Source of the DNA: Desulfuromonas thiophila
GTDB taxonomy: Bacteria; Desulfobacterota; Desulfuromonadia; Desulfuromonadales; Desulfuromonadaceae
Reading direction: 5' to 3'
Assembly (NCBI RefSeq): GCF_900101955.1
Contig: NZ_FNAQ01000008.1
Coordinates: 35,782 to 99,781, forward strand
DNA: 64,000 nucleotides
The translations under genes and the position numbers were made by a program. Below are positions 9,043-19,005 of the stretch, piece by piece (positions within the stretch are counted from its first letter, which is position 1; every line of letters begins with the position of its first letter). The notes below the pieces were generated by a model, which made no database searches, had not been told where the DNA came from, and saw nothing but the letters and a program-made list of their open reading frames with translations.

Positions 9043-9648
9043 TCAGTCCGGCTGGGGAGAAACGGTGTCAGCCGGCGGCGTCATGGGCTGGTCGGCGGTG
9101 TCCGGCCTGGCGCTCTTGTCCTTTTTTTTGTGTTTCTTTTTGCGCTTTTTGCCCTGGACCGACAGATTGAGCGTCATGTAGACATGCTCGCGGATGTTGC
9201 CGAAGCCCTGCTTTTTGAAAAAGCGGATACCGCCCTTGTTGTCGGCATCGGTATCGATGACGATCATGCGCACGCCCTGTTCGACCATGCGCTGGCGGAT
9301 TTCGGCGAACAGTTTGTGGCCGGCACCGCATTTTTGCAGTCCCGGCTGAATGCCGATCCATACCAGATAGCCGTATTTCCAGGCCGAATGCTGTTTTTCC
9401 ACCGTGGTGCCAAGGGCGAAACCGACCACCTTGCCGCCAAGTTCGGCCACCAGGCAGAGTTCGTTGTCGGAATTGAACAGGGTGGTGATTTCGTACTCAT
9501 CCCAGGTGCGGTACATGCTGGGTGAAAAATCCGACGTGAACAGCTGCTCGCCCAGGTGGAACACAGCTGCCAGATCGTCGATGGTCATTTCCCGGATATC
9601 CACACTGTCCGGTTCCGCTTGTCGGTCACTGTCGTGGGTGTCACTCAT
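9043..9648 (-). CDS. GNAT-family N-acetyltransferase with lysine-rich tail
   Basis: 201-aa protein with a GNAT fold at about 18-165. The acetyl-CoA loop region is around VWIGIQPGLQKCGAGHKLF (about 92-110), followed by the family strand MIVIDTDADNKGGIRFFKKQGF. The C-terminal 35 residues are a disordered basic then acidic/proline tail with KKRKKKHKKKDK. The substrate cannot be read from sequence. It is separated from the M20 gene by about 43 nt and may be co-transcribed. Confidence 0.75.
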   Translation of the reverse strand: MSDTHDSDRQAEPDSVDIREMTIDDLAAVFHLGEQLFTSDFSPSMYRTWDEYEITTLFNSDNELCLVAELGGKVVGFALGTTVEKQHSAWKYGYLVWIGIQPGLQKCGAGHKLFAEIRQRMVEQGVRMIVIDTDADNKGGIRFFKKQGFGNIREHVYMTLNLSVQGKKRKKKHKKKDKSARPDTADQPMTPPADTVSPQPD

Positions 9649-9753
9649 GGTTGAACCTCAATCCGTAAAAAGAAGTTATTACTGGGGCGGCCCAGGCTGG
9701 TCGCCAAATAACCAACAGTCTGGCGCAGGGGTTAGCATCGGGTGAGTGCCAAG

Positions 9754-10689
9754 TCAGCTTTTGATCAGAGTTGCCTCGTCCATCTCGCCACATGCGGCGT
9801 AGATCACACGGTTGCGGCCCTGTTCCTTGGCCCGGTAGAGGGCGGCATCGGCCCGTGCCAGCAGCTGGTCGAGATCGTCCGTCGGCCGGTAGCAGGCGAC
9901 GCCGATGCTCAGGGTCAGCGCCAGGGGGCCATTGCGGGTGACGATGGGGGTGTTGGCAACCTGGCGGCAGAGCCGGTCGAACAGGGCGACATGGCAGGTG
10001 CCGTTTTTGATGGGGGCGACGATAAGGAATTCCTCGCCACCGAAACGGCCGAGGCTGTCGAACGGACGCAACTGTTCCGTCAGCAGCCGCGCCAGGCCGC
10101 AGAGAACCTCGTCGCCGGTCTGATGGCCGTAACTGTCGTTGATCCGCTTGAAATGGTCGATGTCGCAGCTGCCGATGGCCAGTGCCGCGCCGCGCTGTGC
10201 GCGTGCCATTTCATCCTGCAGCCGGGCCAGGATCGCGCGACGGTTGTACAGACCGGTCAGGGCATCGTGGGTGGCCTGATGGGCCAGCAGTTCCTTGCTG
10301 CGGACCAGGGCTTCCTGCAGTTCGATCATGCGCCGACCGACAGCTACGCGGGCACGCAGTTCGCCGCTGTCGAAGGGCTTGGTCAGGTAATCATTGGCGC
10401 CGGCATCGAGGCCGGCGATGACATCGACCTTGGCACAGCGCGAGGTCAGCATGATCAGATAGGGTGGTCGGTCTGTCGCCAGGGCACGGACGCGGCGGAC
10501 CAGTTCCAGGCCGTCCAGTTCGGGCATGACCCAATCGAGGATGGCCAGCGCCGGTGCCTGGGGTTGCTGCAGAAGCTGCCAGGCCTCGGCGCCATTGGTG
10601 GTCTGCAGCACCTCGAAACCGTTTTTCTGCAGCACCGCGGCCAGAACCGCGCGGGAGGTGCAGTCGTCGTCAGCAATCAGTATCCGCAT
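9754..10689 (-). CDS. REC-GGDEF response regulator (diguanylate cyclase)
   Basis: PleD-like c-di-GMP synthase, 311 aa. The receiver domain (1-120) has IADDDC, phospho-acceptor Asp in AILDWVMPELDG and Lys in YLTKPF. After a short helical linker comes a GGDEF domain (about 150-305) with active-site RFGGEEF and substrate-binding DHFKRINDSYGHQ. No EAL domain and no clear RxxD inhibitory site directly before GGEEF were noted. It starts 81 nt after the stop of the hybrid kinase on the same strand, so the pair may form one signalling unit ending in c-di-GMP. Confidence 0.9.
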   Translation of the reverse strand: MRILIADDDCTSRAVLAAVLQKNGFEVLQTTNGAEAWQLLQQPQAPALAILDWVMPELDGLELVRRVRALATDRPPYLIMLTSRCAKVDVIAGLDAGANDYLTKPFDSGELRARVAVGRRMIELQEALVRSKELLAHQATHDALTGLYNRRAILARLQDEMARAQRGAALAIGSCDIDHFKRINDSYGHQTGDEVLCGLARLLTEQLRPFDSLGRFGGEEFLIVAPIKNGTCHVALFDRLCRQVANTPIVTRNGPLALTLSIGVACYRPTDDLDQLLARADAALYRAKEQGRNRVIYAACGEMDEATLIKS

Positions 10690-10770
10690 GCGAGAAAAGA
10701 TCCCTTTTGTTGGTGGCCAACCGATCGGGCCGGGCGGGACGAAGGGGCAGATTGAGGCTGTGACCTTTAT

Positions 10771-13707
10771 TTACGCCTGTTCCAGCTGTTTTTTCAACTG
10801 TTGGAATACCAGCGAAAAGCGCTCCGGCCAGTTATCGTCACCGAGTTGGCCGTTGCGCAGGTTCTGTTCCAGCTGTTCAGCGAGCTGCCGCAGGGTTTCG
10901 GCACCGATGTTGGCAGCGGCGCCCTTGATGCTGTGGGCCTGCCGGCTGGCCGCGGTCAGATCGCCACTGGCCAGCAGCTGTTGCAGCCGATCCAGCTGGA
11001 TGGGCATGTCGGTCAGAAAAACCTCCAGCACGGTGCCAACCAGTTCGGTGTCGAACAGCAGCCGTTCGTACAGTGCCGCGCGGTTCCAGAGGCTCGGCGG
11101 GCTGTTGCCGTTTACCCCTGGAGCGTCAACCGTGCCGCTGTCCTCGGACGTGGTTGCAGGTGGCGGGCTGGCGTTGAAGCGGCGGCTGTCGAGCCAGCGG
11201 CTGAGGGTTTGGCGCAGGGTCGGCAGGGTGATGGGTTTGGCCAGGTAGTCGCTCATGCCGGCTTGCAGGCAGCGTTCACGGTCGCCGCTCATGGCCTGGG
11301 CGGTCAGGGCGATGATGACAATGTCGCGCCAGGGCTGGTCGGACTGGCGGATGCGGCGGGTGGTCTGATAACCGTCGAGTACCGGCATCTGGCAGTCCAT
11401 CAGCACCAGATCGTAGGCTGACTGCCGCAGGGCCGTCAGGGCCTGCTGGCCGTTGCTGACGGCGTCGGTCTGCAGGCCAAGCTTGTGCAGCAGGCTCAGG
11501 GCGACACGCTGGTTGACGGCGTTGTCTTCCACCAGCAGGATGCGGGCCGGGCCCTGGGGCGCGGGGTGGAGAGCTGAAGCGCCGGCGTTTTGGGCTGGCG
11601 TCTTGTCCGCCGCTGGGCCGACGGCAGCGCCAGACTGCGCGCTTGCCAGCGGCAGACGCAACCAGAACTCCGAGCCTACGCCTTCTTCACTGGTAAAACC
11701 GATGGTGCCACCCATCTGCTCTGCCAGTTGACGGCAGATAGCCAGCCCCAGGCCGCTGCCACCGTGGGTGCGGGTGATGGAGGCGTCGGCCTGATAGAAG
11801 CGTTCGAACAGACGGGCCTGGTTGGCGATGGCGATGCCGATGCCGGTGTCGCGCACCCGCACCTGCAGCAGCACCCGGTTTTCCGCCTCGGGGGTCAGCT
11901 CGGCTTCGAGACGAACACTGCCGGCGGTGGTGAACTTGATGGCGTTGCCGGCCAGGTTGAGCAGAATCTGGCGCAGCCGGCCCGGGTCGCCCTGCAGCCA
12001 GCGGCCCGCCGTGGCGCCGGTTAAACGACAGTGCCACTGCAGACCTTTGGCCACGGCCAGCGGCTTGAGGCTGGCGTCGAGGTCGGTCAGCAGCGCGGCG
12101 GGATCGAAGTCGATCTGTTCCAATTCCAGCCGGCCGGCTTCGATGCGCGACAGATCGAGCAGATCGTTGATCAGTTCGAGCAGGGCCTCGGCATTGCTCT
12201 GTACCGCCTCGGCCCAGGAGCGTTGCTCGGCCGCCAGGGGGGCGTCAAGCAGCAGACTGGTCATGCCCAGCACGGCGTTGAGCGGTGTGCGGATTTCATG
12301 GCTGATGTTGGTGAGAAAGACGCTCTTGGCCTGATTGGCCTGCTCAGCCGCCTGGCGGGCCTTTTCCAGCTCTTTTTCGGCCTGTTTGCGTTCGCTGATG
12401 TCGCGACAGGTGCTGTAGATCAGCTTCTGCCCCTGCCACAGACAGAGATTGGCACAGACCTCCACATCGATGATGCGGCCATCCTTGCGGCAATGGCGGG
12501 TTTCAAACAGGACACCGTTTTCATCAAGGGTCTGGATGGTCTGCTCGATGTCCTGCCGACTGAACTGAACTTCCCAATCCCAGATATGCAGATTGGCCAA
12601 CTCCTGCGGCGAATAACCGAGCAGGGCGGCAAAGCTGGGGTTGGCCTCGAAGACTCGGCCGTGCGAATCGGTTATGACGATGCCGTCACGCGATTGCTCG
12701 AAGATCAACCGCCGCCGGCTGGCCTCCTGTTCCCGTTCGCTGGCCACCTGGCGGATGCCGGCGGTCTGCTGTTCCAGCTGGCGGCGCAGGCGCTGGTTCC
12801 ACAGCAGCACGCCGAGGGTGGCGCCGGCCAGCAGCAGCAACCCGCTGGACAGCAAGGGCAACCACGGCCTGTCGCTGTGCGTCGGGTTGCCCAGTGGAAT
12901 GCCCAGCCACTTGCGCTCGATGGCCTTGATCATGCCGCTGTGGCGGGCGTGGTCCAGGCCTTTGGCCAGTATCCCCGCCACAACCGTTTGATCCCGCCGG
13001 CTGGCCATGCAGTTGCGACCGACATAGAGCGGCTCGCCCACCTTCTTGGCCTGGGCCGCGAGTCCCTTGCTGTAGAGGTGATAGAGCACAATCTGTTCAT
13101 CACCGATCAGGGCATCGGCTTGGCCGGCCAGCACCGCATCGGCGGCTTCGGCAAAGGTTGTCAGCGGCAACCAGTCAAAGGCGATCGTGCGCTCGCGCAA
13201 AAATTCCAGGGCATAGTCGCCGCGCTGAATGGCCAGCCGTTTGCCGGTCAGGTCATCCAGCCCGCTGATGTCGGGCCGGTCGTGGCGGACGAAGATGAAG
13301 GCTGGTACCGGCAAAATGGGTTTGCTGAAGGTGAAATGGCGACTGCGGGCGGGGCTGTGGAACAGGCTGGTGATGACATGAGCCCGGCCGTCGAGCACGG
13401 CCTGCTGCGCCGCGTCGAACGGCAGGGCGATAAAGCGTGCCTGAATGCCCAGTTCTGTCGTCATCCAGCGGGCCAGCTCGATACAGATGCCATCGAGGCT
13501 GCCATCCTTCTGGCGGAACTCGAAGGGCGGATAGTGCTCCTGGCTGACAAATACCAATGGGCCGTGCTGCGCCAGCCAGCGGCGTTCGCTGTCGCTGAGT
13601 TGCGGCGGCCGCCATGCGGGATCAAAGCCCGAAACACCGGCATAAAGCAGCACCAGCGCGAGCGCGAGCGGGGCGATGACGCGTTTGAACAGCGCGGCCA
13701 AGGGCAT
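10771..13707 (-). CDS. BvgS-like hybrid sensor kinase (SBP_bac_3-PAS-HisKA-HATPase-REC-HPt)
   Basis: Multidomain phosphorelay kinase of 978 aa. Order: signal/TM segment (about 5-25), periplasmic solute-binding-protein fold (about 35-270, like amino-acid binding proteins), TM helix (about 295-315), PAS (about 335-450), HisKA with SHEIRTPLN (His near 470), HATPase with NLAGNAIKF, receiver with LVLMDCQMPVLDG (Asp near 771), and a C-terminal HPt domain with HSIKGAAAN (near 924). The longer open frame starts at 13911, but ATG 13707 is chosen because GGAG lies 5 nt upstream and the encoded protein begins with the membrane segment. The ligand is unknown. The REC-GGDEF regulator downstream is a likely phosphorelay target. 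Confidence 0.88.
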   Translation of the reverse strand: MPLAALFKRVIAPLALALVLLYAGVSGFDPAWRPPQLSDSERRWLAQHGPLVFVSQEHYPPFEFRQKDGSLDGICIELARWMTTELGIQARFIALPFDAAQQAVLDGRAHVITSLFHSPARSRHFTFSKPILPVPAFIFVRHDRPDISGLDDLTGKRLAIQRGDYALEFLRERTIAFDWLPLTTFAEAADAVLAGQADALIGDEQIVLYHLYSKGLAAQAKKVGEPLYVGRNCMASRRDQTVVAGILAKGLDHARHSGMIKAIERKWLGIPLGNPTHSDRPWLPLLSSGLLLLAGATLGVLLWNQRLRRQLEQQTAGIRQVASEREQEASRRRLIFEQSRDGIVITDSHGRVFEANPSFAALLGYSPQELANLHIWDWEVQFSRQDIEQTIQTLDENGVLFETRHCRKDGRIIDVEVCANLCLWQGQKLIYSTCRDISERKQAEKELEKARQAAEQANQAKSVFLTNISHEIRTPLNAVLGMTSLLLDAPLAAEQRSWAEAVQSNAEALLELINDLLDLSRIEAGRLELEQIDFDPAALLTDLDASLKPLAVAKGLQWHCRLTGATAGRWLQGDPGRLRQILLNLAGNAIKFTTAGSVRLEAELTPEAENRVLLQVRVRDTGIGIAIANQARLFERFYQADASITRTHGGSGLGLAICRQLAEQMGGTIGFTSEEGVGSEFWLRLPLASAQSGAAVGPAADKTPAQNAGASALHPAPQGPARILLVEDNAVNQRVALSLLHKLGLQTDAVSNGQQALTALRQSAYDLVLMDCQMPVLDGYQTTRRIRQSDQPWRDIVIIALTAQAMSGDRERCLQAGMSDYLAKPITLPTLRQTLSRWLDSRRFNASPPPATTSEDSGTVDAPGVNGNSPPSLWNRAALYERLLFDTELVGTVLEVFLTDMPIQLDRLQQLLASGDLTAASRQAHSIKGAAANIGAETLRQLAEQLEQNLRNGQLGDDNWPERFSLVFQQLKKQLEQA

Positions 13708-14050
13708 GGCATCTCCGGCAGGAGGAAAGGAGCGGGCCGACAGTTTGCCGGTACAGCGTTTCAACCGAAGCGAGACTGGCGCATCGCTGGCCGAAAGGGG
13801 ACGAGGCAGATATGCTTTTATTCTGGCGAAATTAGCACGGCTGAGGGTGGAGCGTAAACCGCTTTTCCCCGCTGTAACGGCGCGTTCAGGTGGCTGTGGG
13901 GTTGTTGCCAACCGGTGTGAAGGCGCGGACGGCTTTTCGTTTGACGAAACTTCGCCATCTTTGCTAAGGTCGCCGGGTTATTCGTCCGGGCGGACGGATT
14001 TATTTTCTAAGATTACGATATTGCAGGTTTTTTCAGAAAAGGAAGCTGCC
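13708..14050. other. Divergent intergenic region (343 nt) between hybrid kinase and 2-oxoacid oxidoreductase genes
   Basis: No gene is supported here. A weak sigma-70-like promoter reading right is visible: TTGACG at 13941-13946, an 18-nt gap, then TAAGGT at 13965-13970, about 80 nt before the ferredoxin GTG. Nothing else stood out. Confidence 0.35.
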
Positions 14051-14269
14051 GTGGCGAACAGGATTATCATCGACGAGGCCTTGTGCAAGGGCTGTGGTCT
14101 CTGTACCCTGGCCTGCCCGCTGAAACTGATTGAAATGAGCACCGAACTTAATCGTCACGGTTTTCTGCCGGCGGTGATTTCGGCCGAGAATCTGGCGCGG
14201 TGCAGCGGCTGTGCCCTGTGTGCCCAGATGTGCCCCGATGTGGCGATTACGGTCTTTCGCGGCTGCTGA
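14051..14269 (+). CDS. vorD: 2-oxoacid:ferredoxin oxidoreductase, ferredoxin (delta) subunit
   Basis: Small 72-aa ferredoxin with two 4Fe-4S motifs, CKGCGLCTLACP (about 14) and CSGCALCAQMCP (about 51). It is the electron-accepting delta subunit of the complex encoded by the next three genes. The upstream frame is open much further, but the domain begins here and the GTG at 14051 follows a GGAAG-type ribosome site, so GTG is the likely start. It may pass electrons to soluble ferredoxin, which also feeds nitrogenase in diazotrophs. Confidence 0.82.
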   Translation: MANRIIIDEALCKGCGLCTLACPLKLIEMSTELNRHGFLPAVISAENLARCSGCALCAQMCPDVAITVFRGC

Positions 14270-14296
14270 CCGCCATCGGGCAGGAGGAAAACGACC

Positions 14297-15360
14297 ATGA
14301 GCAAGCGATTGTTTGTCAAGGGCAACGAGGCGGTGGCCATGGGTGCCCTGGCGGCTGGCTGCCGCTACTATTTTGGCTACCCCATCACGCCCCAGAGCGA
14401 TATTCCCGAATATCTGTCGCGTGAATTGCCGCCGCTCGGTGGTGAGTTCATTCAGGCCGAAAGTGAAATCGCTTCCATCAACATGCTGCTGGGCGCCAGT
14501 GCCTGCGGCGCCCGCGCCATGACCTCGTCGTCGAGTCCGGGCATCTCCCTTAAGCAGGAGGGTCTGTCATACATGGCGGGCAGCGAATGTCCGGGCCTGA
14601 TCGTCAATATCAGCCGCTCGGGGCCGGGCCTTGGCGGTATCGATGCCTCCCAGGCTGACTACTTTCAGGCCACCAAGGGTGGCGGCCATGGTGGTTACCA
14701 CCTGATTGTGCTGGCACCGGCCTCGGTGCAGGAGATGTACGATCTGGCATTGCTGGCTTTTGATCTGTCCGACCGTTACCGCGTGCCGGCGATGATTCTG
14801 GCTGACGCGGTTATTGGCCAGATGAAGGAGGCGCTGGTGCCGCATCCCTATGTGGCACCGGCGGATCTGCCGGCCAAGGACTGGGCCCTGACCGGGCCGG
14901 GCCGGGCCGGCGAACAGAAGATTGTCAAGTCCCTCTATCTTGGTGATGGCGAACTGGAGGCGCATAACAACCGCCTGCATGCCAAATATGCCCGGATGCA
15001 GGAATGCGAGACACGTTTCGAGGCCATTGAACTGGACGATGCCGAGCTGGTGGTGACGGCCTACGGCAGCACGGCGCGCATTGCCCACACGGCGGTGCGG
15101 CTGGCGCGGCAGCAGGGCATCCGGGTGGGGCTGCTGCGGCCCATTACCCTGTTTCCGTTCCCGACGGCCGCCTATCGCCAGTACGGCACCGGCCGCAAAC
15201 TGCTCTGTTTTGAACTGAACAATGGCCAGATGGTCGAGGATGTGCGGCTGGCCGTGCCGGGCAGCGAGGTGGTTTTCTATGGCCGACCGCCGGGGGCGGG
15301 TTCGCTGCCGACACCGGAGGAGTTCTTGCAACAGATTGTGGCCCTGGCGGGAGGACGCTG

Positions 15361-15361
<1 letters not shown>
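14297..15361 (+). CDS. vorB: 2-oxoacid:ferredoxin oxidoreductase, alpha subunit (VorB-like)
   Basis: Pyrimidine-binding/core subunit, 354 aa, of a thiamine-diphosphate-dependent 2-oxoacid oxidoreductase that converts a 2-oxoacid plus CoA to acyl-CoA, CO2 and reduced ferredoxin. Family landmarks are [26 protein letters not shown] at the N-terminus (split here: [10 protein letters not shown], then [11 protein letters not shown]), then [15 protein letters not shown] and [10 protein letters not shown]. Length and sequence resemble proteins annotated as 3-methyl-2-oxobutanoate dehydrogenase subunit VorB. 2-Oxoglutarate (KorA) is the main alternative. The stop overlaps the next start as TGATG. Confidence 0.82.
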
Positions 15362-16116
<755 letters not shown>

Positions 16117-16127
16117 GGCGCGGGGGT

Positions 16128-16685
16128 ATGACGATGAATCACGATGTGTATATGGCCGGTTTTGGTGGACAGGGAATTCTGCTGATCGGCAATCTGCTGG
16201 CCTACGCCTGTATTCTTGAGGGCAACAACGCCTCTTATTTTCCCGCCTACGGGGTCGAAAAGCGCGGTGGTGCCGCCACCTGCACCGTGGTGATGGCCGA
16301 TGGCGCTGTGGGTTCACCGGTGGTGGGCCAGCCCGAGGCGGCGCTGTTGCTCAATGAACTGTCGATGGAGAAGTATTACGACCGGGTGCGTCCCGGCGGC
16401 GCCGCTTTTCTCAACAGTTCCCTGATCAGCGACCCGCGCCGGCGGGCCGAGATCACCACCGTGGCCCTGCCGGCCAACGAGATGGCCCTGCAACTGGGTA
16501 ACGCCCGGCTGGTCAACATGGTCATGCTTGGCGCCTATATCGCCCACAGTCCGGTGGTGTCCTGGCAGGCGTTGCACGAAGCCCTGACCTATGTGCTGCC
16601 CGAGCGCAATCACCGTTTTCTGCCACTGAACCATCAGGCCTTGCAGGCCGGTGCCGACGCCTGCCGCCAGGCTCTGGGGGCTTAA
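16128..16685 (+). CDS. vorC: 2-oxoacid:ferredoxin oxidoreductase, gamma subunit
   Basis: 185-aa gamma domain subunit (CoA-binding catalytic domain of the oxidoreductase). The N-terminal AGFGGQGILLIGNLLAYA and EKRGGAATCTVV motifs are characteristic. ATG 16128 is used; an in-frame ATG at 16134 is an alternative. It closes the four-gene oxidoreductase unit; holC starts 9 nt later and is probably co-transcribed by proximity only. Confidence 0.82.
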   Translation: MTMNHDVYMAGFGGQGILLIGNLLAYACILEGNNASYFPAYGVEKRGGAATCTVVMADGAVGSPVVGQPEAALLLNELSMEKYYDRVRPGGAAFLNSSLISDPRRRAEITTVALPANEMALQLGNARLVNMVMLGAYIAHSPVVSWQALHEALTYVLPERNHRFLPLNHQALQAGADACRQALGA

Positions 16686-16694
16686 GCCGACGGC

Positions 16695-17120
16695 ATGGGC
16701 ACACCGCAGGTTGAATTCATCCGGCTGCAGAAACCGGAGAAGGCGCGTTATCTGTGCCAGCTGGCCGAGGAACTGCTGCAGCAGCGCCAGCGGGTGCTGA
16801 TGCTGGTGGAGGACGATGAACAGGCCCTGGCTCTTGACCGTTTTTTGTGGACCTGGAACAAGGGCTCTTTTCTGCCGCATGCCTGGGACAATGGCGCGGT
16901 AGAATGTCACGACGAACCCATCTGTATCTGCAGTCAGCCACGTAATGGCAACGGTGCCCGCGTGTTGCTGGCGGCGGCACCGGCGCCGCTGGCGTTCAGC
17001 CGCACCTTCAGCCGGGTGATCGACTTTGCCGAAACCTATGATCCTCAACGGCTGCAGGCGGCGCGTGAGCGCTTTGCCCGGTGGCGGGAGTTGGGCTGTG
17101 CCCCCCGTATGCGTGAATGA
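16695..17120 (+). CDS. holC: DNA polymerase III chi subunit
   Basis: 141-aa HolC-like protein. Chi belongs to the clamp-loader assembly and contacts single-stranded-DNA-binding protein. Landmarks: the N-terminal helix/strand with KARYLCQLAEELLQQRQRVL, the acidic EDDEQALALDRFLWTW segment, and FLPHAW. Deltaproteobacterial chi proteins are often annotated at this length. Its end overlaps the next gene (rsmE) by about 23 nt. Confidence 0.82.
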   Translation: MGTPQVEFIRLQKPEKARYLCQLAEELLQQRQRVLMLVEDDEQALALDRFLWTWNKGSFLPHAWDNGAVECHDEPICICSQPRNGNGARVLLAAAPAPLAFSRTFSRVIDFAETYDPQRLQAARERFARWRELGCAPRMRE

Positions 17121-17862
17121 GGGTGGGCCGGCCAGCCGCATCCGCGTTGATGGTCGGCTGCGGCTGGAACAGGAGGCCGCAGTGGGCGCCAGCGGCTGTG
17201 AGGCGTTGCGGCGCTGGCAGGCGCGTTGTGGTGAAATCCTGACGGTGACCGACGCCGATCAGCGCTGCTATCGCGCCCGCCTGATCTGCTGGCAGCAGGA
17301 CGAGGCCCGACTGGTGCCCTTTGAATTGCTGGCCGAACCGGAATCGCCTGTGGATATCTGGGTTTATCAGGCGCTGCCGGAAAAAGAGCGCTTTGAATGG
17401 ATTTTGCAGAAGCTCACCGAAATCGGCGTGCAGCGCGTGGTGCCCTTTGTCAGTGCCCGCTCGACCACGCTGGCGCAGCGTGACGCGCCACAGCCCAAAT
17501 CGCATCGCTGGCCGGAGGTCGTCCGACGGGCGGCGCGCCAGTGCCGGCGGGCACAGTTGCCGCAGCTGACCGCAGTGGTGGACTGGCCGACGCTGTTGGC
17601 CGATCTGGCGCTGGCCGATGTCAAGTTGCTGCTGGCTGAAAAGGGGCCACGCTGGAGCCTGGCCGAGGGTCTGGGGCGCCAGCGGCCGCAGCAGGTGGCT
17701 GTGATTGTCGGGCCGGAAGGTGGCTTTACCGATGAGGAAATCGCGGCGGCCCAGGCTGCCGGTGCCGTGCCGCTGATGCTGGGGCCGCGGCTGTTGCGCA
17801 CCGAAACCGCCGCCCTGGTGGCGGCAGCTCTGGTGCAGGGACGGGTAGGGGACTATGTCTGA
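17098..17862 (+). CDS. rsmE: 16S rRNA (uracil1498-N3)-methyltransferase
   Basis: RsmE, a SPOUT-class (alpha/beta-knot) methyltransferase of 254 aa that modifies U1498 of 16S rRNA. C-terminal knot motifs are clear: IVGPEGGFTDEEI (about 202) and LGPRLLRTETAA (about 227), with ALPEKERFEWILQKLTEIGV in the middle. The N-terminal PUA-like part is somewhat divergent. I place the start at GTG 17098, which has GGGAG 7 nt upstream and overlaps holC; ATG 17026 lies deep inside holC. Confidence 0.88.
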   Translation: MPPVCVNEGGPASRIRVDGRLRLEQEAAVGASGCEALRRWQARCGEILTVTDADQRCYRARLICWQQDEARLVPFELLAEPESPVDIWVYQALPEKERFEWILQKLTEIGVQRVVPFVSARSTTLAQRDAPQPKSHRWPEVVRRAARQCRRAQLPQLTAVVDWPTLLADLALADVKLLLAEKGPRWSLAEGLGRQRPQQVAVIVGPEGGFTDEEIAAAQAAGAVPLMLGPRLLRTETAALVAAALVQGRVGDYV

Positions 17863-18640
17863 TCTGGCGGGTCCGGTGGTGGCGCCGCTGCCGCTGGTGG
17901 TGGTGCTGGTCGAACCGCAGGGACCGCTCAACATCGGCTCGATTTGCCGGGCGATGGGCAATTTCGGTTTTCAGGATCTGCGTCTGGTGCGGCCGCAGAC
18001 CGATCATCTGGGCGAGCAGGCACGCCTGATGGCGGTCAAGGCGGCGCCGCTGCTGGAGCGGGCGCGCGTCTGCACCAGTCTGGCCGAGGCGCTGGCCGAT
18101 TGTCATTATGCCATTGGCACCACGCGTCGTTTTGGCCGCTATCGCGAGGATTTCATTCACCCGCGGGATGCGGCCGGCCAGCTGGTCGAGCTGGGTGCGG
18201 TGGCGCCGGTAGCGCTGGTGTTCGGCCGCGAGGATCGCGGGCTGCTGACCGAGGAACTCGATCTGTGTCAGCGCCTGCTGACCATTCCGACCCGCGATGC
18301 CCTGCCATCGATGAATCTGGCTCAGGCGGTGTCTCTTTGTCTCTATGAGGTGTCCTGTGCCCAGCACGCGGCCGCTGCTGCCCCGGCCGGTGGTCGCAAG
18401 CTGGCTGGCAGTGACCAGGTCGAGGCCATGTTTGACCACATGCGCCGCAGTCTGCTGGCCATCGGCTATCTCGATCCGCAGAACCCCGATCATATCCTGC
18501 GGGGCTATCGCCGGATGCTGGGCCGCAGTGGCCTGTCGCCGCGTGATGTGCGCATTTTGCAGGGCCTGTGGAGCAAGCTGGATTGGCTGGCCGGCCAGGC
18601 CGGTCTGGCACCGGCCGACACGGAGGAGAACAATACATGA
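17855..18640 (+). CDS. trmJ: tRNA (cytidine/uridine-2'-O-)-methyltransferase TrmJ-like
   Basis: 261-aa SpoU-family 2'-O-methyltransferase. Motif 1 is EPQGPLNIGSICRAMGNFG (about 20), motif 2 ALVFGREDRGLL (about 122) and motif 3 IPTRDALPSMNLAQAVSL (about 148). The order and the C-terminal extension are typical of TrmJ (Xm32 of tRNA). It overlaps rsmE by 8 nt at its start and the next gene by ATGA at its end. Confidence 0.87.
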   Translation: MSDLAGPVVAPLPLVVVLVEPQGPLNIGSICRAMGNFGFQDLRLVRPQTDHLGEQARLMAVKAAPLLERARVCTSLAEALADCHYAIGTTRRFGRYREDFIHPRDAAGQLVELGAVAPVALVFGREDRGLLTEELDLCQRLLTIPTRDALPSMNLAQAVSLCLYEVSCAQHAAAAAPAGGRKLAGSDQVEAMFDHMRRSLLAIGYLDPQNPDHILRGYRRMLGRSGLSPRDVRILQGLWSKLDWLAGQAGLAPADTEENNT

Positions 18641-19002
18641 TGCCTGCGCAAGCGGAAATGCCCGGTGCCCCGGCCTCGCGCCCGACAAAGCCGCTGTTGG
18701 TGACGCAACAGCTGGAGAACGGTCTGCAACTGGAGTTCGAGGACCTCAGCAACCGTTACTACGGTGATTATCACCGGGTCTGTATCTCGATCTACTGTCG
18801 GCTGGCCGAAGACGGCTACCAGGAGCGTTACCTGTTTACCAGCCTGGAGAAGATGGCCGTGGCCGGGGGGGAGCTGGCTGCGGTCAAGCAGCAGCTGATG
18901 GAGCAGTTTGACCAGCGTCAGCGGTCCTATCTGGCCCGGCCGGATTTCCCACGTCGTTTTCTGACCGCTCGCCGACTGGCCGGCGCCCGGCGCGGTTACT
19001 GA
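18637..19002 (+). CDS. Conserved hypothetical protein
   Basis: A 121-aa protein of unknown function. Its start overlaps the trmJ stop as ATGA (a second ATG follows directly), and rlmD begins 4 nt after its stop, so it is translated within this RNA-methyltransferase run. After a proline-rich N-terminus it has LEFEDLSNRYYGDYHRVCISIYC, a pattern of alternating polar and hydrophobic residues suggesting a compact alpha/beta fold (split: LEFEDLSNRYYGDYH, then RVCISIYC). No catalytic motif was recognised. Confidence 0.72.
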   Translation: MMPAQAEMPGAPASRPTKPLLVTQQLENGLQLEFEDLSNRYYGDYHRVCISIYCRLAEDGYQERYLFTSLEKMAVAGGELAAVKQQLMEQFDQRQRSYLARPDFPRRFLTARRLAGARRGY

Positions 19003-19005
19003 CGG

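Noticed and set aside
12031..13857. 608-codon plus-strand open frame opposite the hybrid kinase
   Set aside because: Gln/Gly-rich translation with no domain, and mirrors the codons of a well-supported minus-strand kinase. GC-rich DNA commonly leaves such long frames open.
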